Shown here: piece by piece, positions 51,785 to 61,078 of the stretch
Position numbering within the stretch: position 1 is the stretch's first letter
How the letters are laid out: each line of letters begins with the position of its first letter
DNA from: JAICTV01 sp035634055
Lineage (GTDB): Bacteria; Planctomycetota; Phycisphaerae; Tepidisphaerales; Tepidisphaeraceae
Reading direction: 5' to 3'
NCBI GenBank assembly: GCA_035634055.1
Contig: DASQDR010000048.1
Location: forward strand, 1 to 64,000
Length of the DNA stretch: 64,000 nucleotides
Notes under the pieces: generated by a model
Told to the model about the DNA's origin: nothing
What the model saw: the letters and a program-made list of their open reading frames with translations, nothing else
Database searches by the model: none
Made by a program: the position numbers and the translations under genes

Positions 51785-52947
51785 ACGACCAGGCGATCGC
51801 CGGGCGTCAAGATGGTTTCCGGCGGCGGCGGGGATTGCGTCGCCGACCCGTTCGTCCGCGCCAGCACGCGCGCGCCGTGCGACCGCTCCACGTCATCGAT
51901 GCGCCGCCCGACGAGGTGGCTGGCGTGCGGCAGCGTCACCTCGGCGGCGACGTGGCAGGCGCCGCCGATCATCAGCGACGACAACACCTTCGCCGCCCCC
52001 GCCGACGCCGCGTCCTTCGCCCCCGCCGTACCGCCGCCACCGCCCGCAGCGCCCCCGGCCGGTTGCAGCGCCATCGCCGCCACCACGCCGGCCGCCAGCG
52101 TGGACGTCGAGAACGCCACGTCCACGTTCATGGCGCCCGAAATCTTCCCCGCCACCTGCTCGTCGAACATCCGCATGACCACGCGCACGTCCGGGTTCAT
52201 CCGCTTGGCGTCCAGCGCCACCTCGAGGTTTGACATCGCGTCGTTGGTGGCGATCACGATCGCGCGGGCGTGGCGGATGCCGGCGTCGATCAGCGTCTGG
52301 TCCGCCTTCATGTCTCCGAACACCACCGGCACGTTCAGCTCCGTCGCGCGCGAGACGAAGCGCCCCGCCTTGCGCCGCTCCAGCGCCACGACGTCAACGC
52401 CGCCAGCGACCAGTTGCTCCACCACGCGGACGCCGAGGTGGCCGAGCCCGCAGACGACGACGTGATCGCGGAAGGTCGAGACCATGACGCGCACCCACTC
52501 CTTCTCGCCGCGGCGGCGGGACATCATCAGCAGCGCCAGCCGGACCACGCCCTCGCCGATCACGATCGCGCCGACCAGCGGGTAGAGGGCGCAGAGGACG
52601 GCGATCCACGCGGTGGGCGGCGGGTTGTAGAGGGGCTGGGCGAGCAGCGCCATCCACCCGCCGTACAAGCTGGTCGCCCATGATGGTCGCTGGCCGCCCA
52701 CGGGCGTGAGGGCGAAGACGAGCGTGCCCACCGCCACCGCCACCGCCATCGCCGCCAGCGTCCAACGGAACTCGCGCACGAGCGCCAGGACGTAGAGTGC
52801 AAACACCGCCACCGACCGCCGATGCCGCCGCGGCCGGGGTGCCGCTACGGCCGCCGCGACCGCGAAGGACGCATTAGGCGTGGTAGCCGGAGTCCTGCTC
52901 ACGCGCACGATGATAAGCGACGACAAGAATTCCGCGTATCGGGTCAT
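51745..52947 (-). CDS. Membrane protein with RCK (TrkA-N/TrkA-C) domain, channel-like but without a potassium filter
   Basis: 400 residues. Two hydrophobic segments (LAAMAVAVAVGTLVFAL and AWIAVLCALYPLVGAIVIGEG) flank a pore-helix-like loop. The K+ selectivity TxGxGD signature is absent; the loop reads SLYGGWMALLAQPLYNPP instead. The RCK domain has VVVCGLGHLGVRVVEQLVAGG and VVFGDMKADQTL, IVIATNDAMSNLEVALDAKRMNP. A Gly/Ala-rich insert splits the C-terminus, then a TrkA-C-like end. Function may be regulatory, not conduction. Start could be further downstream. Confidence 0.75.
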   Translation of the reverse strand: MTRYAEFLSSLIIVRVSRTPATTPNASFAVAAAVAAPRPRRHRRSVAVFALYVLALVREFRWTLAAMAVAVAVGTLVFALTPVGGQRPSWATSLYGGWMALLAQPLYNPPPTAWIAVLCALYPLVGAIVIGEGVVRLALLMMSRRRGEKEWVRVMVSTFRDHVVVCGLGHLGVRVVEQLVAGGVDVVALERRKAGRFVSRATELNVPVVFGDMKADQTLIDAGIRHARAIVIATNDAMSNLEVALDAKRMNPDVRVVMRMFDEQVAGKISGAMNVDVAFSTSTLAAGVVAAMALQPAGGAAGGGGGTAGAKDAASAGAAKVLSSLMIGGACHVAAEVTLPHASHLVGRRIDDVERSHGARVLARTNGSATQSPPPPETILTPGDRLVVHAPAQRIAEMTI

Positions 52948-52981
52948 CCCGGCGGCGTCTCATCCGCTCGAAGAAGCGGTG

Positions 52982-53076
52982 AGCCACGAATGGACACGAA
53001 TGGAGATTTCGCTTCATCGTCCTCCCGCCTGTCCAGGCTGCCGATCTATTCGTGTTCATTCGTGCCATTCGTGGCG
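52982..53076. repeat. CACGAATGGACACGAAT short-word inverted repeat
   Basis: GCCACGAATGGACACGAATG (52984-53003) faces TATTCGTGTTCATTCGTGCC...ATTCGTGGCG (53047-53075), with near-complementary arms. It fills the gap between the RCK and SDR genes. Confidence 0.6.
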
Positions 53077-53104
53077 AACGCCGCGGCGCGCGACTTGGCC
53101 GGCG

Positions 53105-53965
53105 TCACCCGATGCTCATGCCGCCGTCGACGAAAATGCTCTGGCCGGTGATGTAGCTGCCGGCGTCGCTGCAGAGGAGCAGCGCGAGGCCGGCCGCGTC
53201 GGCGGGCTCGCCGACGCGGCGCAGGGGAAGGTGGCGGGCGGCGCGGGCGCGGCCATCGGCGGTGCCAAGCTGCTCCTCGTTGCGGATCGTGTGGAAGTAG
53301 CCCGGCGCCAGCAGGTTGACCGTGATCCCGTCGGGGCCGAGGTCACGCGCCATCGCCGGCGTCATGTTCGCCAGCGCGGCTTTGCTGGCGGCGTAGGCGA
53401 GCATGTGCTGGTTGCCACGGAGCTGTTGGATCGAGCCGATGTGGATGATCCGCCCCCACCGCTGCGCGCGGAAGGTCGGCACCGCCTGCTGCGTGAGCAG
53501 CACCGGGAACAGCACGTTGGCGTGCATCGTCCGGTCGAAGTCCCGTTGGTCGACCGTCGTCCAGTGCAGGCGGGCCTGGATGGAGGCGTTGTTGACCAGG
53601 ATGTGGAGCCCGCCGAGCTGCCGCCGCGTCTCGGCGACGAGCTTTGCGGGCAGCGAGAGGTCGGTGATGTCGCCGCCGAGCGCGATCGCGCGGCGAGGAG
53701 AGCCGGCGGCCGCGGCGGCGGTGGCTGCACTCTCGGCCACGGCGGCGCCCGCGGTGGCACTAGGGCCGACTGGCGCCGCTGCTTCGCTCGCGGCCGCGGC
53801 GTTGATCGCCTCCGCCTGCCGGCGCGCCTCGGCCTCGTCCAGGTCCTGGATCGCGACGGCGCACCCGGCCGACGCCAGCGCCTGCGCGATCGCCAGCCCG
53901 ATCCCGCGCGCCGCGCCGGTGACGAGCGCGACGCGGCCGGCGAGGGTGAAGTCGGGTGTTTTCAC
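53105..53965 (-). CDS. Short-chain dehydrogenase/reductase with Ala-rich insert
   Basis: 286 residues if GTG 53965 is the start (VKTPDFTLAGRVALVTGAARGIGLAIAQALASAG). The Gly motif TGAARGIG is intact, NNAS is at NNASIQ, and the catalytic YAASK (Tyr-x3-Lys) follows HIGSIQQL. A 35-residue Ala/Gly/Ser insert (about 65-100) interrupts the usual fold between helices. NLLAPGYFHTIRNEE fits the family. It is probably an NAD(P)-linked reductase of unknown substrate. Divergent from the AspT-like gene. Confidence 0.88.
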   Translation of the reverse strand: MKTPDFTLAGRVALVTGAARGIGLAIAQALASAGCAVAIQDLDEAEARRQAEAINAAAASEAAAPVGPSATAGAAVAESAATAAAAAGSPRRAIALGGDITDLSLPAKLVAETRRQLGGLHILVNNASIQARLHWTTVDQRDFDRTMHANVLFPVLLTQQAVPTFRAQRWGRIIHIGSIQQLRGNQHMLAYAASKAALANMTPAMARDLGPDGITVNLLAPGYFHTIRNEEQLGTADGRARAARHLPLRRVGEPADAAGLALLLCSDAGSYITGQSIFVDGGMSIG

Positions 53966-54144
53966 GGCCACAAATGCTACCCGCGGCCGCGCGGGAAACG
54001 CCACCGATCCGCGGCAAAATGCCACGCCCTCGACCGCCCGCCGCCGCGCCTTATCATGCGCGCAACGCCGCGGCGGTGACAACGGAAGCCGGCAGCAGCA
54101 GCAGCAGCGTTCTTCCGCCGCGTGACGAAGGAACGTTTTACACC

Positions 54145-55821
54145 ATGTGGCTCAAGCAGCTCTTCACCGACACCTCGAGCGCCGCGCACGCGCTGATGAT
54201 CCTGGCCCTGGTCGCCGCGGTCGGGCTGGCCTTTGGGTCGATCCGCGTGTTCAGGATCCACCTTGGCGTGGCGGGCGTGCTGTTCGCCGGGCTGGCGTTC
54301 GGGCACTTCGGCATCGGCATCAACCACGAGGTGCTCGACTTCGCGCGCGAGTTCGGGCTCATCCTGTTCGTCTACACGATCGGCATCCAGGTTGGGCCCG
54401 GCTTCCTCGCGTCACTGCGGCGCAACGGGCTGCCGCTGAACCTGATGGCAGCGGCGATCGTGCTGCTCGGGGTGGCGACCACGCTGGGGGTATGGGCGGC
54501 GTTCATGGACCGCGCCGATCTCCCCGCCGCCGTCGGGCTCTTCTCCGGCGCCACCACCAACACCCCGAGTCTCGCCGCCGCCCAGGAAGCGCTCCGCGAC
54601 AAGGCGGGCGCGCGCTGGGACGCGCTGCGCGTGCTGCCCGGGCTCGGCTACGCGGTCGCCTACCCGTTCGGCGTGGTCGGCATCATCCTCACCATCCTGC
54701 TGGCGCGGCGGGTGTTCAAGATCGACCCGGAGGCGGAGGCGGCCGCGCTGGCGACGCTGCGCGGCGGCGAGGCGGAGCCGCTGGCGACCGTCAACCTCCG
54801 CGTCACCAACCCCAACCTCTTCGGCGCCCGCCTCGGCGAGGTGCCCACGCTGGCGGCGAGCGGCGTCGTCGTCTCGCGCATCCTGCACAACAACGACCTC
54901 TCGCTGGCGCGCCCCGACAGCGTGCTGCGCGAGGGCGACGTGATCCTCGCTGTCGGGCCGCGCCCGCAGCTCGACCAGTTGCGGCTGATCGTCGGCCCCG
55001 ACAGCGACGTCCGCCTGACCGAGGTCCCCAGCCCCATCACCGCCCGGCGCGTGCTCGTCACGCGCAGCGGCGTGCTCGGGGAGACGGTGCCGAGCCTGAA
55101 GCTGCGCGAGCGCTTCGGCGTCAGCGTCACCCGCATCGAGCGCAGCGCCGTCGAGCTGCCCGTGACCGGCGACGTGCGGCTGGCGTTCGGCGACCGGCTG
55201 ACCGTCGTTGGCGAGGAAGCCTCCATCGCGCAGGCGGGCAGGGAGCTCGGCGACTCGATCAAGAAGATGAACGCCCCGCAGATCATCCCGGTGTTCGTCG
55301 GCATCACCCTGGGCGTGATCTTCGGGACGATGCCGATCGTCGTGCCCGGCCTGCCCGGCGCGGTGAAGCTCGGCCTGGCGGGCGGGCCGCTGCTGGTCGC
55401 GATCGTGCTGAGCCGCCTGGGCAACGTCGGGCCGCTCGTGTGGTACCTGCCGACCAGCGCCAGCCTGGTCCTGCGCGAGGTCGGCATCGCGCTGTTCCTC
55501 GCCTGCGTCGGGCTCAAGGCGGGCGACAAGTTCGTGGCCACGCTGCTGCACGGGCACGGGCTGCTCTGGCTGGCGTGCGGCGCGGCCATCACGCTCCTCC
55601 CGCTGCTGGCGGTCGCCGCCTTTGCGCGGCTGGTCTGGAAGATGAACTACCTGACGATATGCGGCCTGCTCTCCGGCAGCATGACCGACCCGCCCGCGCT
55701 GGCGTTCGCCACGACGATGACCGCATCCGAAGCGCCGTCCGTCGCGTATGCCACGGTCTACCCGATGACCATGATCCTTCGCGTGCTCTGCGCGCAGCTC
55801 ATGATCCTGCTCTTCATGTAG
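54145..55821 (+). CDS. AspT/YidE-type transporter with two TrkA-C domains
   Basis: 558 residues from the ATG at 54145. Two homologous sets of about five transmembrane helices flank a soluble region with two TrkA-C domains (VNLRVTNPNLFGARLGEVPTLA and VLVTRSGVLGETVPSLKLRER). The membrane halves have SGATTNTPSLAAAQEAL and SGSMTDPPALAFATTM, the repeated family signatures. This is the aspartate:alanine exchanger (AAE) family. Substrate unknown. The stop is followed by a repeat before bioD. Confidence 0.9.
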   Translation: MWLKQLFTDTSSAAHALMILALVAAVGLAFGSIRVFRIHLGVAGVLFAGLAFGHFGIGINHEVLDFAREFGLILFVYTIGIQVGPGFLASLRRNGLPLNLMAAAIVLLGVATTLGVWAAFMDRADLPAAVGLFSGATTNTPSLAAAQEALRDKAGARWDALRVLPGLGYAVAYPFGVVGIILTILLARRVFKIDPEAEAAALATLRGGEAEPLATVNLRVTNPNLFGARLGEVPTLAASGVVVSRILHNNDLSLARPDSVLREGDVILAVGPRPQLDQLRLIVGPDSDVRLTEVPSPITARRVLVTRSGVLGETVPSLKLRERFGVSVTRIERSAVELPVTGDVRLAFGDRLTVVGEEASIAQAGRELGDSIKKMNAPQIIPVFVGITLGVIFGTMPIVVPGLPGAVKLGLAGGPLLVAIVLSRLGNVGPLVWYLPTSASLVLREVGIALFLACVGLKAGDKFVATLLHGHGLLWLACGAAITLLPLLAVAAFARLVWKMNYLTICGLLSGSMTDPPALAFATTMTASEAPSVAYATVYPMTMILRVLCAQLMILLFM

Positions 55822-55856
55822 GCGGCGGAAAAGCGGGCGGGCGCGGCGGTGCTTGG

Positions 55857-55932
55857 GGATTGAAGATTGATGACTTGAACGGCCGTGCCTCGCGCCGTTC
55901 AAGCTCCAATCCTCAATCTCCAATCGTCACTC
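55857..55932. repeat. GATTGAAGATTGATG heptamer inverted repeat
   Basis: GATTGAAGATTGATGACTTG (55858-55877, continuing to 55881) faces CCGTTCAAGCTCCAATCCTC and CAATCTCCAATC (55895-55925). The arms are complementary with several mismatches. It is placed between two converging genes and could double as a bidirectional terminator. Confidence 0.55.
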
Positions 55933-55933
55933 A

Positions 55934-56662
55934 TCACCCGCCCCGCGCGATTCGGGACCAATCGACGACGCCGATGGCGGCCAGCACGTCCGCCGGGACG
56001 TGCGTGGTAATGGCGGGCCCCGCGTCCGGCACGATCGCCAGCACCGGGATCCTGCCCCACTTCTCGATGGCGCGCGGGTTGGTTTCGGTCGCGAGGTCGG
56101 GCGTGTCGGTCGGGTAGCGGTTGATGACGACGCCCGCGACGGGAACGCCGCGCGATCGCAGGGCCTCGATCGTCAGCAGCGTGTGGTTGATCGTCCCCAG
56201 GCCCGCGCGGGCAACGATCACGGCGGGCAGGTTCAGCCAGGCGGCCACGTCGAGCACGGTGTGCTTCGGGTCCAGCGGGACCATGATCCCGCCGACGCCC
56301 TCTACGACCATCGCGTCGCTGTCGCGCGCGATCATGGCGAGGGACCTGGCGACCGCATCCCAGTCGAACCCCACACCCGCGCGCTGCGCGGCGACCGCCG
56401 GCGCGAGCGGCTCGGCGTAACGCACGGGCGCGATGACGTCCAGCGGCTGGGCGGCGTCGGCGCAGTGGGCGAGGAACTCCGCGTCCTCGCTCACCCACCC
56501 CTCGCGCCGGTGGACGCACCCTGTCGCCGCCACCTTCAGCACGCCGACCCGATGCCCCTGCCCGCGCAGCGCCCGTGCGATGGCGCCGGCGACGACCGTC
56601 TTGCCGACGCCCGTATCGGTGCCGGTGACGAACAGCCCGGGAATGCCAATGCGCGGAAGCAT
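55934..56662 (-). CDS. bioD: Dethiobiotin synthetase
   Basis: 242 residues from ATG 56662 (MLPRIGIPGLFVTGTDTGVGKTVVAGAIARAL). The P-loop GTDTGVGKT is diagnostic; SDAMVVEGVGGIMVPLD and AGVVINRYPTDTPDLATETNPRAI are consistent. It makes dethiobiotin from DAPA, CO2 and ATP in biotin synthesis. No other bio gene is in the window. Confidence 0.95.
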   Translation of the reverse strand: MLPRIGIPGLFVTGTDTGVGKTVVAGAIARALRGQGHRVGVLKVAATGCVHRREGWVSEDAEFLAHCADAAQPLDVIAPVRYAEPLAPAVAAQRAGVGFDWDAVARSLAMIARDSDAMVVEGVGGIMVPLDPKHTVLDVAAWLNLPAVIVARAGLGTINHTLLTIEALRSRGVPVAGVVINRYPTDTPDLATETNPRAIEKWGRIPVLAIVPDAGPAITTHVPADVLAAIGVVDWSRIARGG

Positions 56663-56675
56663 TCCGTGGACTTTA

Positions 56676-56715
56676 CTCCCTCTCCCCGTACCCGGGGAGA
56701 GGGTTGGGGTGAGGG
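56676..56715. repeat. CTCTCCCC/GGGGAGAG palindrome
   Basis: CTCCCTCTCCCCGTACCCGG followed by GGAGAGGGTTGGGGTGAGGG forms a short hairpin just upstream of bioD. The same class of palindrome is common between genes in many bacterial genomes and a relative lies at 25597. Confidence 0.55.
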
Positions 56716-56879
56716 CAATGGCGTGGATCAGCGGGGATGGTGTTTCGCAGCGCGGTGTTGCGGGCGATGTGAGGTCGGCGAGCGCACGGGAGACGAAGCA
56801 CCCGGCCGCGGGCGATGGCCGCGCGTGGCAGGTCAAACTCACGCTACAAATCCCCCGCCGCACGGGCTAAACTACGCTC

Positions 56880-58685
56880 GTGCTGACGTTGATGGTTTTG
56901 CAGGGGCCGGACAAGGGTCGGCGGTTTGACTTGCCGGACGTGCCGACGCTCGTCGGCCGCGAGAGCCGGCAGTTGCCGCTGGGCGACAATACGGTCTCGC
57001 GCCGCCACGCCGAGCTCGTCCCGGGCGACGACGGGTGGATGCTGCGCGACCTCGGCAGCTCCAACGGCACCTACATCAACGGGCAGCGCGTCACCAACCG
57101 GTACGTCCTGAAGCTCGGCGACCAGATCCGCGTCGGGCGGACGCTGATGGTCTTCGGCGCCCAGCCAGGCGTGAACCGCGCGCGCGGCGGCGACGTGGCG
57201 CTCACCGGCGAGGAGGCGGGCCTCGACGCCTCGATCATGCACACCGTGCCGTCCAACGACGACTCCATGGTCCTGGCCGTCCCCGAGCCGGCGGCGGCGG
57301 CAATGACCAACCTCAAGATCCTCTACCAGCTCGGCGCGGCGCTGGGCAGCAGCTTCGACATCGACCAGGTGCTCGAGGTGGTGATGGACCTGGTCTTCGA
57401 GCACGTGAAGGCCGACCGCGGCATCATCATGCTGCTGGACGAGAAGACCAACGAGGTCGTTCCCAAGGTCGTCCGCACCCGCGAGGACCGCGAGGCCAAG
57501 CGGCAACGCGAGAAGGAAGCCGCCGAGGCCGCGGAGGCGGAGGGCGAAAAGATCCCCGTGACCGCCAGCGGCAACGGTGACGGCGCCCCCACCGGCGCGG
57601 GCGCCGCGGGCAGCGCCCGGGTGAACCTCCCGCCGGGCGAGAAGATCCACGCGTCGCGCACGATCATCAACCACGTGGTCAACAACGGCGAGGGCGTCCT
57701 CTCCAGCAACGCGATGACCGACAAGCTGTTCAGCAAGTCCAAGAGCGTCCACGCCATGAGCATCCGCTCGGCCCTGTGCGTGCCGATCAAGGCGCGCAAG
57801 CTCGACGGCAAGGGCGGCGACGAAGTGCTCGGCGTCATCTACATCGACAGCTCGGCCAAGAACTACACCTACGCGCCCGACCAGCTCCGCCTGCTCACCG
57901 CCATCGGCCTGCAGGCGGGGCTGGCGATCCAGAACGCCAAGCTTTACCAGCAGGGTTTGCAGGCCGAGCGCCTCGCCGCCATCGGCGAGACCACTGCCGC
58001 GCTGTCGCACAGCATCAAGAACATCCTCCAGGCGCTGCGCGGCGGGGCGGACGTGGTGGAGATGGGTATCCGCGCCAGCAACCTCGTGCAGGTCGGCAAG
58101 GGGTGGCGGATCGCCGAGCGCAACCTCCAGAAGATCTACAATTTAACGATGAACCTGCTCGCCTACAGCAAGCAGCGCGAGCCCAGGCTGGAGCTGATGA
58201 ACCCGCGCGTGCTGGTCAACGACTGCGTCGAGCTGATCGCCCCGATGGCCAACGAGAAGGGCGTCATGGTGGTGGCGGACATCGACAAGGACCACCCCGC
58301 CGTGCCGATCGACCCCGACGGCATGCACCAGGTGCTGATGAACCTGCTGAGCAACGCCCTTGACGCCGTCGAGCCGCAGCGCGGGCTGATCCGCGTCGTC
58401 GGGCGCTACGAACCCGACACGCGCTCGGCCGTGCTGGAGGTGATCGACAACGGCGTCGGCGTCGCCCCGCCGATGATGAAGCACATGTTCGAGCTGTTCC
58501 ACTCCACCAAGGGCAACCGCGGCACCGGGCTGGGGCTGGCAGTGGCGAAGAAGATCGTCGACGAGCACGACGGTGCCATCACCGTCAAGAGCGCCCCCGG
58601 CGAGGGGACCAGCTTCACCGTGCGGCTCCCGGTCTACCAGCTCAACCTGAACGGCCCCTCCCACACGCACGGGCCGGCGCGGTAG
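56880..58685 (+). CDS. FHA-GAF sensor histidine kinase
   Basis: 601 residues from GTG 56880. An N-terminal FHA domain (LVGRESRQLPLGDNTVSRRHAEL, then GSSNGTYINGQRV) is followed by a GAF domain (about 140-350) carrying a Glu/Ala/Gly insert. The HisKA region has the phospho-acceptor His in ALSHSIKNILQAL, and the ATPase has the N box (HQVLMNLLSNALDAV), VIDNGVGV and GTGLGLAVAKKIVDEHDG. No transmembrane helix is present. The kinase is an orphan here: no response regulator lies nearby. Confidence 0.9.
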   Translation: MLTLMVLQGPDKGRRFDLPDVPTLVGRESRQLPLGDNTVSRRHAELVPGDDGWMLRDLGSSNGTYINGQRVTNRYVLKLGDQIRVGRTLMVFGAQPGVNRARGGDVALTGEEAGLDASIMHTVPSNDDSMVLAVPEPAAAAMTNLKILYQLGAALGSSFDIDQVLEVVMDLVFEHVKADRGIIMLLDEKTNEVVPKVVRTREDREAKRQREKEAAEAAEAEGEKIPVTASGNGDGAPTGAGAAGSARVNLPPGEKIHASRTIINHVVNNGEGVLSSNAMTDKLFSKSKSVHAMSIRSALCVPIKARKLDGKGGDEVLGVIYIDSSAKNYTYAPDQLRLLTAIGLQAGLAIQNAKLYQQGLQAERLAAIGETTAALSHSIKNILQALRGGADVVEMGIRASNLVQVGKGWRIAERNLQKIYNLTMNLLAYSKQREPRLELMNPRVLVNDCVELIAPMANEKGVMVVADIDKDHPAVPIDPDGMHQVLMNLLSNALDAVEPQRGLIRVVGRYEPDTRSAVLEVIDNGVGVAPPMMKHMFELFHSTKGNRGTGLGLAVAKKIVDEHDGAITVKSAPGEGTSFTVRLPVYQLNLNGPSHTHGPAR

Positions 58686-58708
58686 AACGAGCGGGGCGCG
58701 ACGCCCGC

Positions 58709-59401
58709 GTGGCGCCATACGACTTCACCGGCCGCTTGAGTGGAAGCAACCTCGTGATCATCACCATGACCACCGGCGGCATCGCCGGCACCAACAGCTA
58801 CCTCGTCGGCGATGAAGCCTCCGGCAAGGCAGTCATCTTCGACGCGCCCGACCACACCGTCGCCGCGCTGCTCGACGAGGCGCAGGCGCGCGAGCTGGAC
58901 GTGATCGGCCTGTGGCTCACGCACGGGCACTTCGATCACGTGGCGGATCACCAGGCGGTCATCGGGCGCTACCCCGGCGCCCGGGTGCTGATCCACCGGC
59001 TCGACGAGCCGAAGCTCCGCGACCCGGGCAGCAGCTTCTTCACGCTCCCCTTCACCATCCCGCCGCGCGGCGCGGACGCGCACGTTGAAGATGGCGACAA
59101 GCTCAAGCTCGGCCAGCTCGACGTCGAGGTGCTCTACACGCCCGGCCACTCGCCGGGGCACGTGATGTACCATTTTCCGAAGGAAAAGCTGCTGATCGGC
59201 GGCGACCTGATCATCATGGGCGCCGTCGGCCGCACTGACCTGCCCGATGCCAGCGCCGCCGACCTTGAGCGATCGATCCTCCGCGTCATGCGCCTCCCGG
59301 GCGACACGCGCCTGCTCCCCGGGCACGGCGATCCCAGCACCTTGGACGACGAGCGCCGCACCAACCGGTTCGTGGAGTACGTGCTGGCGGGCGCGCGATA
59401 G
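58709..59401 (+). CDS. Metallo-beta-lactamase-fold hydrolase (glyoxalase II-like)
   Basis: 230 residues starting at GTG 58709. The metal motif LTHGHFDHVADH (HxHxDH) is followed by TPGHSPGHVMYHF and LIGGDLIIMGAVGRTDLP, then RLLPGHGDPSTLDDERRTN, all as in the YcbL/GloB group. It likely hydrolyses a thioester or similar small ester. It begins 23 bases after the histidine kinase gene and may be co-transcribed. Confidence 0.9.
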   Translation: MAPYDFTGRLSGSNLVIITMTTGGIAGTNSYLVGDEASGKAVIFDAPDHTVAALLDEAQARELDVIGLWLTHGHFDHVADHQAVIGRYPGARVLIHRLDEPKLRDPGSSFFTLPFTIPPRGADAHVEDGDKLKLGQLDVEVLYTPGHSPGHVMYHFPKEKLLIGGDLIIMGAVGRTDLPDASAADLERSILRVMRLPGDTRLLPGHGDPSTLDDERRTNRFVEYVLAGAR

Positions 59402-59410
59402 CGACCGCGC

Positions 59411-59466
59411 CGCATGGCCGCATGGCCGCATGGCCGCATGGCCGCGTGGCCGCGTGGCCGCGTCGG
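59411..59466. repeat. 9-base tandem repeat CGCATGGCC
   Basis: Four copies of CGCATGGCC followed by two to three of CGCGTGGCC lie immediately after the hydrolase gene. As a 9-mer it keeps any reading frame open and codes for Met-Ala-Ala on the plus strand. Confidence 0.75.
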
Positions 59467-59525
59467 CGCGGTGCGGCATGGGCGCGGTGCCGCGTTGCCG
59501 CCGGGCAGCGGCGCTGGCGGGTTGT

Positions 59526-61016
59526 TTACTTCTCGCCTAGCCAGGTCACGACGGATCGTGCCGGGATCTCCAGCCATCCGTCCGCCGCCAGTTGCTGGCG
59601 CTCGAGGTTCTTCGATTCGGACGTGATGTACAGGCTCGACCTGCCGACGTTCATGCCTTCCACCGTCAGCCGCACGCGCTGGGCCTCGGGCAGCAGGTTG
59701 ACGTACACGGCGGCGAGCTTGCCGCCGGCGGGGTCGACGTAAGCGGAAGCCATCAGGCCGGTGTCGGAGTGGTTCTCGCCCGTCAGCTCCACGCGCTTCC
59801 ACCCCGGGCGGACGAAGCGGCTGAAGTTGCCGAACGACCAGAGCATCTTCGATTCCAGCACGCCCTCCGGATCGCCCGGCTTCTTCCAATCCGTGTAGAG
59901 CAGCCCGTCCTTGTAGTCGTAAGGCGACAGCGCCAGCCACCAGTGGAACGCCGCCGCACCCTCGATGGCCATCATCGCGTGGACCATCCGCGCCAGCGTC
60001 AGCCCGGACTCCATCCCGAGGTCGCGCCCGCGCTGCATGATGCAGATCTCGCTCATCCAGATCTTCCAATCGGGGAAGCGGCTCATGCGCTCGCGCATCG
60101 TGCGGGCGGAGGTGATCAGGTCGCGGCCGGTGTGGGCGTTGTAGATGTGGTGGCAGATCGTCTTGTTCAGCGCCGCCGCCATTTCCGGGTCGGAGCAGAT
60201 GACGTTGATGTAGTCGCCGACGGCGTAGCCGAAGCGCGTGGTCGGCCCGTTGGAGAGGGCGCGCATCTCCTCGGTGGAGGCGGATTCCGGCGCGACGATC
60301 CGCGTCGGCTCGCCCCGCCGCTTCAGCTCGTCGTGCAGGGCAAGGACCACCTTGCGGATGGTCACGTTGTCCATCCGGCACCCCTCCTGCCCCTGGTTCC
60401 AAGGGACCTGCGGCTCGTTGATCGGCGAGACGTAGTCGAACGCCAGCCCCTCGGCGCGGAAGTGGGCGAGGATATCGACCAGGTAGCGCGCGAAGTCGTC
60501 CTCTGCGCCTTCCTCGAGATTGGTCGGGGCCGAGGTGGGGCCCGCGTTGGTCAGGCCGGAGCGCGTCAGCCGCGCGGGCGGGCTGTTGGTGAAGGCGAGC
60601 AACTGCTCCACGCCGTGCTGCTTTGCCGCGCGCAGGAACCACTGCTCGCCCGCCTGCCGCTTCCAGTCGTACCGCCCGGGCACGACCTCGAACGTCTCGG
60701 CGGACCGCAGCGGATCGCGGATCGTCTGGCTCTGCTTCCCCGCCCCGACGTTGAACCGCCAGCAGGACAGGCCGATCCCCTTCTCGCGCGAGAACAGCAG
60801 CTCCGCCACCCGCTCGCGCAGCTTCGGGTCCCACTTTCCGACCTCTTGAAAGCTCCAGGCATCGGAGGCCCCGAAGCTGTCGACCGTCTGGTGGAGCTGC
60901 GCGACGCGGACCACGTCATGATGATCGGCCGACGCGGGTGTGGTCGCCGGACGCGTCGCTTGGCCGAGCAGCGGTTGGACCAAAATCGCCAGGGCGAAGA
61001 GGGCAGGTTTGAGCAT
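59526..61016 (-). CDS. Secreted glycoside hydrolase, GH30-like
   Basis: 496 residues from the ATG at 61016 (MLKPALFALAILVQPLLGQ, a signal peptide). The catalytic barrel shows SFGASDAWSFQEVG, the acid/base Glu in YVSPINEPQVPWNQGQEG and a likely nucleophile Glu in KIWMSEICIMQ. A short beta-domain follows at the C-terminus. The NEP motif and length resemble GH30 beta-1,6-galactanases/xylanases, but the substrate is uncertain. It is downstream of rlmN on the same strand. Confidence 0.85.
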   Translation of the reverse strand: MLKPALFALAILVQPLLGQATRPATTPASADHHDVVRVAQLHQTVDSFGASDAWSFQEVGKWDPKLRERVAELLFSREKGIGLSCWRFNVGAGKQSQTIRDPLRSAETFEVVPGRYDWKRQAGEQWFLRAAKQHGVEQLLAFTNSPPARLTRSGLTNAGPTSAPTNLEEGAEDDFARYLVDILAHFRAEGLAFDYVSPINEPQVPWNQGQEGCRMDNVTIRKVVLALHDELKRRGEPTRIVAPESASTEEMRALSNGPTTRFGYAVGDYINVICSDPEMAAALNKTICHHIYNAHTGRDLITSARTMRERMSRFPDWKIWMSEICIMQRGRDLGMESGLTLARMVHAMMAIEGAAAFHWWLALSPYDYKDGLLYTDWKKPGDPEGVLESKMLWSFGNFSRFVRPGWKRVELTGENHSDTGLMASAYVDPAGGKLAAVYVNLLPEAQRVRLTVEGMNVGRSSLYITSESKNLERQQLAADGWLEIPARSVVTWLGEK

Positions 61017-61078
61017 GCGTCGAGGATAACCCGCTCTGCGAGCGCGGCCAAAGGGGCCGCCGGTGCCGGGGCGGCGAC

